Assembly: GCA_037446575.1 (NCBI GenBank)
Contig: JBBIII010000007.1
Location: 1-56,246, forward strand
DNA length: 56,246 nucleotides
Direction: 5' to 3'
Source: JBBIII01 sp037446575
GTDB taxonomy: Bacteria > Bacteroidota > Ignavibacteria > UBA10030
The notes below the pieces were generated by a model that saw only the letters and a list, made by a program, of their open reading frames with translations, was not told the DNA's origin and did no database searches. How positions within the stretch are numbered: position 1 is the first letter of the stretch; each line of letters opens with the position of its first letter. Below, piece after piece: positions 36,166 to 44,755 of the stretch. The position numbers and the translations under genes are program-made.

Positions 36166-36888
36166 TTGAATCAGGATTTTAAAACAGATCGAATATCAGA
36201 AGCTTTGTATTATCATATACCGATTACAAAGTGGCCAACAGATGAAAGGCCAAGGGAAAAATTGCTTCAACGAGGGGCTGAAAACTTAACCGATGCCGAA
36301 TTGCTTGCAATTTTAATAAGAACAGGCAAGAAAGGACAAACAGCAATTGATCTTGCAAGAAAACTTTTTAGCGAAGAAAAGAGTATAAAAGACATTTCTT
36401 TGATGTCGGTCGAGGATATTAAAAAAGTAGGTATCGGAGAAAGTCGCGCTATTGCAATTGTTGCGGCTTTTGAATTAGCAAGGCGTTTGCCAGAAGTAAA
36501 AAATAAAGAAAGTATAATAATAAAATCACCTGAAGATATTGTTCGTAATTACGCTTCTAAATTTAAGAACTTACTTCAAGAGGAATTTTGGGTGTTTCCT
36601 TTAAATTCAATAAATAAGTTGTTGGTGCCTAAGCAAATAAGCAAGGGAATTTTAGGTTCATCTTTGGCGCATCCGCGTGAGTGTTTTAGAGAATCGATTT
36701 CTCAGTCTGCCGCAGCGGTTATATTTGTTCACAATCATCCTAGCGGAAACCCGGAACCGAGTCAAGAAGATATGATAATGACAAAACAGTTGGTAGAAGC
36801 GGGTAAAATAATCGGCATCGCAGTTCATGACCACATAATAGTTGCCGCCGATAGTTATACGAGTTTTGCTGAACGTAATTTGTTGTGA
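36166..36888 (+). CDS. radC: RadC/JAB-domain protein
   Basis: 240 residues. The N-terminal helix-hairpin-helix part has DERPREKLLQRGAENLTDAE and the JAB/MPN metal motif is FVHNHPSGNPEPSQED, with the upstream Glu in HPRECFRE. RadC was once tied to DNA repair; its function is not settled, and related JAB proteins occur in mobile elements. Start is TTG 36166, four bases after the previous gene, without a Shine-Dalgarno, suggesting coupling to it. Nothing mobile is seen nearby, so this is probably the chromosomal copy. Confidence 0.93.
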   Translation: MNQDFKTDRISEALYYHIPITKWPTDERPREKLLQRGAENLTDAELLAILIRTGKKGQTAIDLARKLFSEEKSIKDISLMSVEDIKKVGIGESRAIAIVAAFELARRLPEVKNKESIIIKSPEDIVRNYASKFKNLLQEEFWVFPLNSINKLLVPKQISKGILGSSLAHPRECFRESISQSAAAVIFVHNHPSGNPEPSQEDMIMTKQLVEAGKIIGIAVHDHIIVAADSYTSFAERNLL

Positions 36889-36966
36889 TTTATTTAGCGG
36901 ATATTTACTCTATTAAGTAGATAATTGAATTAATATTAAACAAAAATAATTATTGATGGATTTTGC

Positions 36967-36995
36967 TTGACTTTTTTTGGTCTTCTGTTTATTAT
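36967..36995 (+). promoter_or_regulatory. Candidate sigma-70-like promoter
   Basis: TTGACT (36967-36972) and TATTAT (36990-36995) are spaced by 17 bases, each one base off the consensus. They lie about 60 bases before the ATG of the small lipoprotein. Promoters in this group can differ from the E. coli form, so this is suggestive only. Confidence 0.4.
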
Positions 36996-37055
36996 TGTGT
37001 TGCATTCAATTTGAAAATAAATAGACAATAATTAATAATTAAGGAGAATCGAACG

Positions 37056-37319
37056 ATGAGAAAGCAGATGAATCTCATAGTAATTGGAAGCGCGATGATA
37101 GCTGGATCGTTCATTGGGTGCTCGAATAAGCCCTCAGAAGCTGAAATGAAGCAATTGAACGATTTAAAAGCCGAGGTATCATCGTTAGAAAAAGCAATTT
37201 CAGCAAGGGAATCAGAAAAAGCGGCATTGTTGAAAGCAATTGCAGAAAAAGATGCACAATTAGCGATATGCTTAAAAGATAAAGAGGCTTTGCAACAGCA
37301 TATTAAAGGTATGCAATAA
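37056..37319 (+). CDS. Small coiled-coil lipoprotein
   Basis: 87 residues. A lipoprotein signal ends SFIGC (Cys about residue 22) and the rest is one charged helix (LNDLKAEVSSLEKAI, then EKDAQLAICLKDKEALQQ), a Lpp-like coiled coil that could trimerise and reach from the outer membrane. The ATG has AAGGAG at 37041-37046. The next gene, 27 bases on, encodes a LysM protein with a similar coiled coil; together they may link envelope layers, which is inference. Confidence 0.8.
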   Translation: MRKQMNLIVIGSAMIAGSFIGCSNKPSEAEMKQLNDLKAEVSSLEKAISARESEKAALLKAIAEKDAQLAICLKDKEALQQHIKGMQ

Positions 37320-37346
37320 TTACGGATAGAAAAGGAGAAAATAGAT

Positions 37347-38090
37347 ATGAAATACTTCATTCGTTTAAATTTGATCGCTTTATTATTAAGTACGATCGCT
37401 TTCGTTGCAATAGGACAAATAGAGTTAACGAAAGATGAGTGGCAAAAACAGATTACTTCTTTAACTACAAGCAGAAATGATCTAAAGAATAAACTTGAAG
37501 GTTTGCAAAAAGAAGTTGCTAATCTTCAAAAACAAGATGGAGAAAAAGCTTTAGCATTGAAGCAATGCCAAGATGAGGTAGCTGCACTGCACGGAAAAGA
37601 AGAAGCTCCTTTTATTGCAAAACTCGATGCAATCGACGCACGTATTAACGAACTAACGCGTTTATCAAATCAAGATTTGTGGGCGCGTAAAGCTGAACTT
37701 GATACTGTGCAAAAATGGATAAGCAATGCACGTAAAGATCCGTTAAGCGCTCTGAAAAAATTCAAAGATCGGTTGGATAGTCAACAGGGCAGATTAGATG
37801 CATTAAAAAAGAATTTAGAACAAATTATAGCAAGCGGTCAAATTATGCCTATATACACAGTAGGAACATGGGCAAAAGATAGAGATTGCTTGTGGAACAT
37901 TGCGAAGAAACCAAAGATTTACAATAATCCATTCTTGTGGCCAAAAATTTGGCAGGGAAATAGAGACCAGATAAAAAATCCTGATGTAATTCATCCAGGT
38001 CAAAAATTAAAGATACCTCCTAAAGCTGAATTAACAAAAGAGGAAAGATCAGCATTGAAGAGATATTGGTCTAACAAACAAGGAAAATAA
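37347..38090 (+). CDS. LysM-domain exported coiled-coil protein
   Basis: 247 residues: signal peptide (IALLLSTIAFVAIGQ), coiled coil from about 25 to 155 (RNDLKNKLEGLQKEVANLQK and more), then a LysM domain at about 170-230: YTVGTWAKDRDCLWNIAKKP, NNPFLWPKIWQGNR, and NPDVIHPGQKLKIP. LysM binds peptidoglycan glycan strands. The ATG follows AAAGGAG. It lies in an operon with the small lipoprotein and is closed by a strong terminator. The likely location is the periplasm on peptidoglycan. Confidence 0.85.
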   Translation: MKYFIRLNLIALLLSTIAFVAIGQIELTKDEWQKQITSLTTSRNDLKNKLEGLQKEVANLQKQDGEKALALKQCQDEVAALHGKEEAPFIAKLDAIDARINELTRLSNQDLWARKAELDTVQKWISNARKDPLSALKKFKDRLDSQQGRLDALKKNLEQIIASGQIMPIYTVGTWAKDRDCLWNIAKKPKIYNNPFLWPKIWQGNRDQIKNPDVIHPGQKLKIPPKAELTKEERSALKRYWSNKQGK

Positions 38091-38148
38091 TAATAAATAA
38101 GAGGTTTTATCACGCTTATTCTGCGTGTATATAATGAGTAATAAGATT

Positions 38149-38193
38149 AACGCCCTTGTGATAGTAAAAAACTATCAAAGGGCGTTTGTTTTT
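38149..38193 (+). terminator. Intrinsic terminator
   Basis: AACGCCCTTGTGATAGT (38149-38165) pairs with ACTATCAAAGGGCGTT (38171-38186) with one bulged base, and TTGTTTTT follows. It ends the lipoprotein-LysM operon and lies before phoH. Confidence 0.88.
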
Positions 38194-38218
38194 ATAAAAC
38201 TGTAAGGAGAGTTATAGA

Positions 38219-39220
38219 TTGACAGAAAAGAAAATCTCGTTAGCTGGCGTTGATGTTGTTCAATTGCTTGGTTTTAATGATGCGAATTTACAATTGATAG
38301 AAGAAAGATTCGATGCAAACCTTACGGTTCGCGGAGATCAATTGACAATACGGGGATCGCAATTTGAAATAGGCAAAATTGAAAAAGTTGTTGGCGAACT
38401 GATTTATATGTTGAACAAGAACGGCAGTTTAAATCCGAACGACATTGACACAGTCATTGATTTAGTTTCTGTAAATAGCGCCACGCCTGATCTCCCTTCA
38501 GAAGTAAAAGCCGATGAAAGCGATTCGGTAATTCTTTATACGAAAGCTGGAATTATTAAAGCAAGAACACAAGGACAAAAGCAATACATACAGCAGATAC
38601 GCAAGAACGACATAGTATTTGCTATTGGACCTGCAGGCACGGGAAAAACCTACCTTGCTGTTGCGATGGCGGTAGCGGCATTAAAAAATCGCGATGTTAC
38701 ACGAATTATATTGGCAAGACCCGCCGTTGAAGCCGGGGAAAGTTTAGGATTTTTACCGGGGGATTTTCGAGAAAAAATTGATCCTTATTTGCGTCCGCTT
38801 TACGATGCGTTAGATGATATGCTTTCGGTCGAAAAGCTGAGAGGGTATATAGAAAAAAGAATAATTGAAATTGTGCCATTGGCGTATATGCGTGGTAGAA
38901 CCTTGCATAATGCTTTCGTTATTCTTGATGAGGCGCAGAATGCAACTGCAATGCAGATGAAGATGTTTTTAACTCGGTTAGGCGGGAATTCGCGTGCAAT
39001 CATTACTGGCGATATTACTCAAATTGATCTTCCCGCCAAAACTACATCTGGTCTTGTTCAAATTCAAGAAGTGCTAAAAAAAGTTCAAGGAATAACTTTT
39101 TGTTATATGGATAAAAATGATGTTGTTCGGCATCGTTTAGTTAAAGATATTATAGATGCTTATGATAAATATCGTGTTAACGGAGGCGCAGAAAACAAAA
39201 CTAACAATGGTGCTAATTAA
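38219..39220 (+). CDS. phoH: PhoH-like ATPase
   Basis: 333 residues. Start is TTG 38219, with AAGGAG at 38204-38209. An N-terminal KH-like region comes first, then the P-loop ATPase: GPAGTGKTYLAV (about 138-149), LARPAVEAGESLGFLPGD and Walker B VILDEAQNAT. PhoH-like proteins are linked to RNA processing, often with YbeY. No ybeY is nearby. The stop codon overlaps the convergent mazG stop by two bases. Confidence 0.95.
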   Translation: MTEKKISLAGVDVVQLLGFNDANLQLIEERFDANLTVRGDQLTIRGSQFEIGKIEKVVGELIYMLNKNGSLNPNDIDTVIDLVSVNSATPDLPSEVKADESDSVILYTKAGIIKARTQGQKQYIQQIRKNDIVFAIGPAGTGKTYLAVAMAVAALKNRDVTRIILARPAVEAGESLGFLPGDFREKIDPYLRPLYDALDDMLSVEKLRGYIEKRIIEIVPLAYMRGRTLHNAFVILDEAQNATAMQMKMFLTRLGGNSRAIITGDITQIDLPAKTTSGLVQIQEVLKKVQGITFCYMDKNDVVRHRLVKDIIDAYDKYRVNGGAENKTNNGAN

Positions 39221-39993
39221 TTTTTTGATTTTTTCTTTGCTTCCCATATCTCATCCATTTCTTTAAGCGAAACATTACCGATTTTTTTTCCGCGATTTTC
39301 TAATTCTTTTTCTATTTCACGGAATCTCTTTGAAAATTTTTCTACAGAACTTTTTAGGGCAAATTCCGGATTAACATGTATAAAGCGTGAATAATTTACG
39401 AGAGCAAAGAGAAGGTCGCCATATTCTTCTTCTATATGCTCTTTATGTTTTTTTTGTTCAGCTGTTCGTAATTCTTCTATTTCTTCTACTACTTTTTTCC
39501 ATACGTCCTTCTTTTTTTTCCAATCGAAGCCCACTTTAGAAGCTTTTTCTTGAATACGCAAAGCACGTAATAACGCCGGCATCTTTATTGGTACTCCGTC
39601 AATTATAGATTTTCTGCCTTCAGTCAGTTTAATATGTTCCCAATTCTTTTTAACCTCTTGCGCATCTTTAACATCAAGATTATTAAATACGTGCGGATGA
39701 CGACGTATCATTTTTTCCGTAATCGTTTCAATCACATCTTTTAACGAGAAAGATTTGCATTCCTCTGCCATGATTGCGTGTAAAGTTATATGTAAGAGCA
39801 AATCTCCGAGTTCTTGCTTCAATTCAGTAAAATTGTCTTGCTCAATTGCTTCGATAACTTCATAAGCTTCTTCAATTAAGCTATGTCTAATGGACCGATG
39901 TGTCTGTTGCCGATCCCAAGGGCATTCTTTTCGTAGAGTTCTAACTATCTGTATAAAATTTTCAAAAACATCGTTGTGATTTTTACGCGTCAT
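39217..39993 (-). CDS. mazG: Nucleoside triphosphate pyrophosphohydrolase MazG
   Basis: 258 residues, the full-length two-domain form. The first MazG repeat has CPWDRQQTHRSIRHSLIEEA followed by YEVIEAIEQ and QELGDLLLHI. The second has KVVEEIEELRTAE and EEYGDLLFALVNYSRF. The enzyme hydrolyses NTPs, including (p)ppGpp-related and damaged ones, to NMP and pyrophosphate. ATG 39993 lies 86 bases from the tRNA gene, which is on the opposite strand. It is convergent with phoH and the 3' ends overlap. Confidence 0.95.
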   Translation of the reverse strand: MTRKNHNDVFENFIQIVRTLRKECPWDRQQTHRSIRHSLIEEAYEVIEAIEQDNFTELKQELGDLLLHITLHAIMAEECKSFSLKDVIETITEKMIRRHPHVFNNLDVKDAQEVKKNWEHIKLTEGRKSIIDGVPIKMPALLRALRIQEKASKVGFDWKKKKDVWKKVVEEIEELRTAEQKKHKEHIEEEYGDLLFALVNYSRFIHVNPEFALKSSVEKFSKRFREIEKELENRGKKIGNVSLKEMDEIWEAKKKSKN

Positions 39994-40079
39994 AGAGTTT
40001 TTTACTCATCATACATAAAATCGAAGTTAGAATCAATGTTTGTTTTTTTAATAGTTATTGCGTAATTTTAAACAAATTA

Positions 40080-40152
40080 GGGGCTGTAGCTCAGTTGGGA
40101 GAGCGCTTCGTTCGCAACGAAGAGGTCGTCAGTTCGATCCTGATCAGCTCCA
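40080..40152 (+). tRNA. tRNA-Ala (anticodon CGC)
   Basis: A full cloverleaf can be drawn. The acceptor GGGGCTG (40080-40086) pairs with CAGCTCC (40145-40151), including the G3-U70 wobble that marks alanine tRNA. D stem is GCTC/GAGC. The anticodon stem CTTCG/CGAAG has the loop TTCGCAA, giving anticodon CGC (codon GCG). The T arm is GTCAG-TTCGATC-CTGAT. The discriminator is A at 40152 and CCA is not encoded. Confidence 0.96.
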
Positions 40153-40226
40153 CAAAGATTAGAAATATTTCTTTCTAGTTATTATTGAATAGCAAAACAA
40201 TAGGATTGGAGTTTTAGTGGGTCATT

Positions 40227-40328
40227 GGGGTCAAGTCCTGTGCAACAAATCATTGCCCAACCCCGCCAGGTCCGGAAGGAAGCAACGGTCAGCAAATCGT
40301 TTTGTGTGACGCAGGTAAGCTTGACCTC
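40227..40328 (+). ncRNA. ffs: Signal recognition particle RNA (small bacterial type)
   Basis: The conserved SRP domain is intact: CCAGGTCCGGAAGGAAGCA (from about 40267) with the GGAA tetraloop and the asymmetric loop that binds Ffh. The end helix GGTCAAG (40229-40235) pairs with CTTGACC (40320-40326), followed by TCTTTTTTT as the terminator. Length of about 100 bases fits the 4.5S type. The exact ends are approximate. It lies 75 bases after the tRNA gene. Confidence 0.95.
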
Positions 40329-40335
40329 TTTTTTT
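40327..40335 (+). terminator. Terminal T-run of the SRP RNA
   Basis: The last helix of the SRP RNA leads straight into TCTTTTTTT, acting as an intrinsic terminator. Confidence 0.7.
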
Positions 40336-40628
40336 ATTATATGAAGTTATGAAGCTATGCCTGTGGTTTGAGCAAGTTATGACAAACCGAGCAGGTAATT
40401 AAATGATTCATAATAATAGCAAACAGATCTTTTCACTTATGTTAGCAAAGACTAACTACAATATTGCTAAAATAAGCAAGGCGCTGTACATTGATCGATT
40501 CGGTGAGAGACTCAAAGGATTTTATAACTGCACTGAATTTCTTTTAAAATTAGGCAGAAATTTCCTGCTTCGTTCAAAAATACTAAGCGCTTTCAAAAAA
40601 ATACTTTTCAAGTGGGATAGGATTTTGC
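40336..40628. other. Region between SRP RNA and rng, no supported gene
   Basis: These 293 bases hold an ORF of 86 codons at 40403-40663 that overlaps rng by 35 bases and shows no recognised motif, only basic and aromatic residues. I regard it as chance or a leader of rng. RNase E/G genes are often autoregulated through long leaders, which might apply here, but no matching structure was seen. Confidence 0.4.
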
Positions 40629-42206
40629 ATGAAAAAAGAAATTATTATCAACTCAACGGCTAATGAGCATAGGATTGCTATATTAGAAGATGGGAAAACC
40701 GCAGAATTGTTTGTAGAAACGCCGGGTAAAAGTCGAAATGTAGGGGATATTTATCTTGGAAGTGTGGCTAAAGTTATGCCCGGAATTAAGGCGGCGTTTG
40801 TAAATATTGGTATGGAACAGGATGCTTTTCTCCATTTTTCTGATGTTGGCTCAATCGAAGAATTCAACTCACTTTTTGAAGAAGATGATGACGAAAAGGA
40901 AGCGGACGCAATTGCAAACAATGTAACGACTACGGAAGAATTCGAAGAACGCAAGAATATACGTTCGCCACAAAATATTCCGCAAGTGAACCTTCAAAAA
41001 GGGCAAGATATACTTGTCCAAATAACTAAAGAACAAATCGGGAAAAAGGGGGTTAGAGTACGTTCTGCAATATCTTTACCGGGGCGTTTTTTAGTTTTGA
41101 TTCCTTTTGATGGCAAAGTTGGAGTGTCGAAAAAGCTAACTAATTTTAAAGAGAAAAGGCGGCTTCGGAAACTGATACGTGGTATTCTGCCTGAAGGTTT
41201 TGGTGCTATTATACGAACTGTGGCTGAGAGTAAAACAGAGGATATGCTCAAAGAAGACTTGGAAGATCTGATTAAGACATGGCATAATATAGAAAAATTG
41301 GTAAAAACCGAAAAAGCCCCTGCCCTCATTTATAAAGACATGGATACAACATCAAGTGTAATTCGTGATTTATTTCAGGATACGGTTGAGCGTGTGGTTG
41401 TGGATGATAAAAAACTTTATAAGGAAATTCGGTCTTATGTGCAGTGGATATCGCCAGATATGCTGAATCGAATAGAATATTTTAAAGATAGAGAACCGAT
41501 TTTTGATAAATATGAAATTGAAAAAGAAATTCAGGTCTTGTTGTCAAAAAAAGTATGGTTGAAAAGCGGCGGGTATCTATACATCGAAAAGACGGAAGCG
41601 ATGACGGTAATTGACGTAAATAGCGGCCGTTATGCGGCAAAAAAAGAGCAGGAACTTAATTCATTGCGCACAAATTTAGAGGCGGCGCGCGAAGTCTGCC
41701 GACAAATAAGATTGAGAGATATTGGCGGACTTGTTATTGTCGATTTTATAGATCTCGACGATGAAAAAAATAAAAAGAAAATTTATGATGAAATAAAAAA
41801 GGAAGTTAGACGCGATAGGGCAAAAGTTACTGTGCTTCCTATGACAGAATTTGGTTTAGTTCAAATAACACGGCAAAGAGTTCGACAAAGCGTTCAACTT
41901 AGTTTTAGTGAATCTTGTCCAATGTGCGGTGGCACAGGATTAGTTCAATCAAAAACATCTACAATAAATCAGATCGAACGTTGGATAAGAAGATTTAAAA
42001 GTGATAAAAGAGAATTTAGGTTACACCTACATGTAAATCCCATAATTGCTGAATTTCTGTTACAGGGCACAATCAGTCGATTGATGAAAATGCAATTAAA
42101 ATTTTTCGTAAAACTTAGACTAATATCGGATTCATCTATGCCTGCCGATGAATTTAAATTCTTTTCTATAAAACAGCAGAAAGATATTACGGATCAATAC
42201 AAATAA
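40629..42206 (+). CDS. rng: Ribonuclease E/G
   Basis: 525 residues, RNase G size. An N-terminal S1-like domain (VGDIYLGSVAKVMPGIKAAF) is interrupted by a Glu/Asp-rich insertion (FEEDDDEKEADA), followed by GRFLVLIPFDGKVGVSKK, the catalytic GYLYIEKTEAMTVIDVNSGR, the DIGGLVIVDFIDLDDEKNK motif with its Mg-binding Asps, and the zinc-link CPMCGGTG. It cuts single-stranded RNA. No C-terminal degradosome scaffold is present. First gene in a long plus-strand run. Confidence 0.95.
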   Translation: MKKEIIINSTANEHRIAILEDGKTAELFVETPGKSRNVGDIYLGSVAKVMPGIKAAFVNIGMEQDAFLHFSDVGSIEEFNSLFEEDDDEKEADAIANNVTTTEEFEERKNIRSPQNIPQVNLQKGQDILVQITKEQIGKKGVRVRSAISLPGRFLVLIPFDGKVGVSKKLTNFKEKRRLRKLIRGILPEGFGAIIRTVAESKTEDMLKEDLEDLIKTWHNIEKLVKTEKAPALIYKDMDTTSSVIRDLFQDTVERVVVDDKKLYKEIRSYVQWISPDMLNRIEYFKDREPIFDKYEIEKEIQVLLSKKVWLKSGGYLYIEKTEAMTVIDVNSGRYAAKKEQELNSLRTNLEAAREVCRQIRLRDIGGLVIVDFIDLDDEKNKKKIYDEIKKEVRRDRAKVTVLPMTEFGLVQITRQRVRQSVQLSFSESCPMCGGTGLVQSKTSTINQIERWIRRFKSDKREFRLHLHVNPIIAEFLLQGTISRLMKMQLKFFVKLRLISDSSMPADEFKFFSIKQQKDITDQYK

Positions 42207-42224
42207 ACCGCAGAAGGATGAAAA

Positions 42225-42872
42225 ATGAAATTTTTTATTGATACTGCAAATATACATGAGATTAGAGAAGCGGCTAATCTTGGCATACTTGACGGGGTTA
42301 CTACTAATCCAAGCTTAGTGGCAAAAGAGAAGAAAGATTTCCGAAAACTATTAGAGGAAATTTGTTCGGTTGTTGATGGACCTGTAAGCGCCGAAGTTAT
42401 ATCACTGGATTATGAAGGAATAGTAAAAGAAGCGCGAGAGTTGGTTAAGATTCATAAAAATATTGTGGTTAAAATTCCTTTAATAAAAGATGGATTAAAA
42501 GCCGTTAAAGCTCTTGGCGGCGAAGGAATAAAATCAAATGTAACTTTGTGCTTTTCTCCAAATCAAGCTTTGATGGCGGCTAAAGCTGGAGCTTACTTTA
42601 TAAGTCCTTTTATCGGGCGCTTAGACGATGTAGGACATAACGGAATGGATTTAATAGGTCAAATAGTTACAATATATCGCAACTACGGCTTTGCTACAGA
42701 GGTGCTTGTAGCAAGCGTCCGTCATCCGATGCATGTAGTAGATGCGGCAATGGTTGGAGCAGATATTTGCACTATGCCTTTTAAAGTAATTGATCAGTTG
42801 ATTAAACATCCGCTTACTGATATAGGAATAGAAAGATTTTTAGATGACTGGAAAAAAGCTGGACTGAAATAA
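42225..42872 (+). CDS. tal: Transaldolase / fructose-6-phosphate aldolase (TalC type)
   Basis: 215 residues, the short type. Begins MKFFIDTANIHEIREAANLG, followed by DGVTTNPSL, the Schiff-base Lys in IVVKIPLIKDG, NVTLCFSPNQALMAAKAGA and FISPFIGRLDD. It moves a dihydroxyacetone unit in the pentose phosphate pathway; whether it is a true transaldolase or a fructose-6-phosphate aldolase cannot be told. AAGGATG precedes the ATG. Its stop TAA shares one base with gcvT's ATG. Confidence 0.93.
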   Translation: MKFFIDTANIHEIREAANLGILDGVTTNPSLVAKEKKDFRKLLEEICSVVDGPVSAEVISLDYEGIVKEARELVKIHKNIVVKIPLIKDGLKAVKALGGEGIKSNVTLCFSPNQALMAAKAGAYFISPFIGRLDDVGHNGMDLIGQIVTIYRNYGFATEVLVASVRHPMHVVDAAMVGADICTMPFKVIDQLIKHPLTDIGIERFLDDWKKAGLK

Positions 42873-43960
42873 TGCTTAAACGAACACCATTTTACGAGTA
42901 TCATAAATCATTAGGCGCAAAGATAGTGGATTTTGCAGGATACGAAATGCCTATTCTGTACTCAGGTATTATCGAAGAGCATTTGTCGGTTCGCAATTCT
43001 GTTGGCGTATTCGATGTATCGCACATGGGTGAATTTATTATTCATGGGAATAATACGCATGAATTTCTTCAGCAAATGACTATTAATGATGTTGCTAAAA
43101 TAAAACCCGGGCGCGCACAATATTCGGCAATGTGTTATGAAGATGGCGGTTTAGTTGATGACCTTTTGATATATAAAATGGAAAACAAATACATGATGGT
43201 TGTCAACGCGGCGAACATAACGAAGGATTATGATTGGTTATTATTACATCATTTCGGCAATGTGGAGATTGAAAATGTAAGCGATAAGACTGCTCTACTT
43301 GCCGTGCAAGGACCTCGATCGCTTCAAGTGATACAAAAACTTTTTAACGAGGACTTATCTAAGCTTGTATATTATTCTTTTATTGAATCGAAATATGAAG
43401 ATATACCAGTATTGATTTCAAGAACAGGCTACACAGGCGAGTTAGGTTATGAGTTATATTTTAACGCAACATCTGAAAATGCCAAGAAAATATGGGAGGG
43501 AATATTTGAAGCGGGGAAAGAATTTAATATTGTTCCAATCGGCTTGGGAGCAAGGGATACATTAAGGCTCGAAATGGGTTATTGTCTTTATGGCAACGAC
43601 ATTGATAAAGCGACTAATCCTTTAGAAGCCGGGTTAAGCTGGATAACTGCACTGGGAAAGAATAATTTTATTGGAAAAGAAAAAATAATAGAAGAAAAAG
43701 AGAAAGGAATAAAACGTAGAATGGTTGGTTTCATTCTACAAGACAAAAATATAGCAAGACATGGTTACAAGATTATGAAAGAGAATAAGGAGATTGGAGA
43801 AGTTACAAGCGGCGCTTTTTCGCCCTCTTTGCAAAGAGGAATTGGAATGGGTTACGTTGCAGTTGAAAACGCTAAAGAGGGTGAAAATATTTCGGTAATT
43901 ATTCGAGGAAAAGAAGCGTCTGCGACAATTGTATCGATGCCTTTTTTAAAAAAACATTAA
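42872..43960 (+). CDS. gcvT: Aminomethyltransferase (glycine cleavage T protein)
   Basis: 362 residues. N-terminal FVGVFDVSHMGE-like sequence (VGVFDVSHMGEF), GGLVDDLLIY, SRTGYTGELGYELYF, GLGARDTLRLEMGYCLYGND and LEAGLSWITAL are all hallmarks of GcvT. It takes the methylamine from the H-protein lipoyl arm to make 5,10-methylene-THF plus ammonia. It is coupled to tal by a TAATG overlap; other gcv genes are not in the window. Confidence 0.96.
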   Translation: MLKRTPFYEYHKSLGAKIVDFAGYEMPILYSGIIEEHLSVRNSVGVFDVSHMGEFIIHGNNTHEFLQQMTINDVAKIKPGRAQYSAMCYEDGGLVDDLLIYKMENKYMMVVNAANITKDYDWLLLHHFGNVEIENVSDKTALLAVQGPRSLQVIQKLFNEDLSKLVYYSFIESKYEDIPVLISRTGYTGELGYELYFNATSENAKKIWEGIFEAGKEFNIVPIGLGARDTLRLEMGYCLYGNDIDKATNPLEAGLSWITALGKNNFIGKEKIIEEKEKGIKRRMVGFILQDKNIARHGYKIMKENKEIGEVTSGAFSPSLQRGIGMGYVAVENAKEGENISVIIRGKEASATIVSMPFLKKH

Positions 43961-43970
43961 TTAGGGGGAC

Positions 43971-44735
43971 ATGATGAAAATAGACTTAAGTTTAAGCGCA
44001 TCGCAGTTCGATGAATTGCAAATGCGAGATAAAAATATAATTGTTATTGATGTATTACGAGCAAGCACAACGGTAACGGTTGCAATAAATAACGGCGCCC
44101 GGGAAATTATTCCAGTGGCAAGCATCGAATCCGCAGTTAAAATTTCTGGCAGTTTGTTTGGCGAAGTTACACTGCGAGGCGGTGAACGAAACGGCAAAAT
44201 GATTGAAGGATTTAACTTGGGCAATTCTCCGTTGGAATATAACGAAGTGGCTGTTAAAGGTAAATCAATTATTTATTGTACAACCAACGGTTCTGTGGCA
44301 ATGTCAAAAAGCAGATATGCGCGTTCTTTAGCAGTTGCATCATTTGTCAACATTTCGGCTGTAGTTCAATATATGCATGAAGAAAACAAGGATTTTCTTT
44401 TGATATGCGCCGGAAGAGCAAACTCAATTGGCAATTTCAGCTTAGAAGATGTAGTATGCGCAGGCATGATTCTTCAGAAATTATCAACAGTAGAATCTAT
44501 TATATTAGAGCTTAGCGATTCAGCAAAAGCCGCAATAGCTCTTTATAAATCCTTTGGCCGTTCGATTTTGAAAATGCTTAAAAACACAGAGCATGGCAAA
44601 TATTTAATCGAAATCGGTTTCGCTGAAGATTTAAAAATCTGCGCCGCAGTTGATTCGACATCGGCACTGCCTGTTTTAACTGGAACTGTTATAAAATTAA
44701 AGAAAGAAGAACCGCGCACAGAACATTCTATATAA
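43971..44735 (+). CDS. comB: ComB-family 2-phosphosulfolactate phosphatase
   Basis: 254 residues. Family features: VIDVLRASTTVTVAINNG, GGERNGKMIEGFNLGNSPLE, TTNGSVAMSK, and CAGRANSIGNFSLEDVVCAG. ComB removes phosphate from 2-phosphosulfolactate in coenzyme M synthesis in archaea; bacterial homologues occur in genomes without CoM, so the substrate here may be different or be used for sulfolactate. No comA or comC is nearby. AGGGGG (43963-43968) precedes the ATG. Confidence 0.9.
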   Translation: MMKIDLSLSASQFDELQMRDKNIIVIDVLRASTTVTVAINNGAREIIPVASIESAVKISGSLFGEVTLRGGERNGKMIEGFNLGNSPLEYNEVAVKGKSIIYCTTNGSVAMSKSRYARSLAVASFVNISAVVQYMHEENKDFLLICAGRANSIGNFSLEDVVCAGMILQKLSTVESIILELSDSAKAAIALYKSFGRSILKMLKNTEHGKYLIEIGFAEDLKICAAVDSTSALPVLTGTVIKLKKEEPRTEHSI

Positions 44736-44755
44736 ACAGAATAAACCGCTGAACA

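Noticed and set aside
40403..40663. 86-codon ORF before rng
   Set aside because: It overlaps rng, shows no motif and has a weak ribosome site; kept only as a note for the gap.
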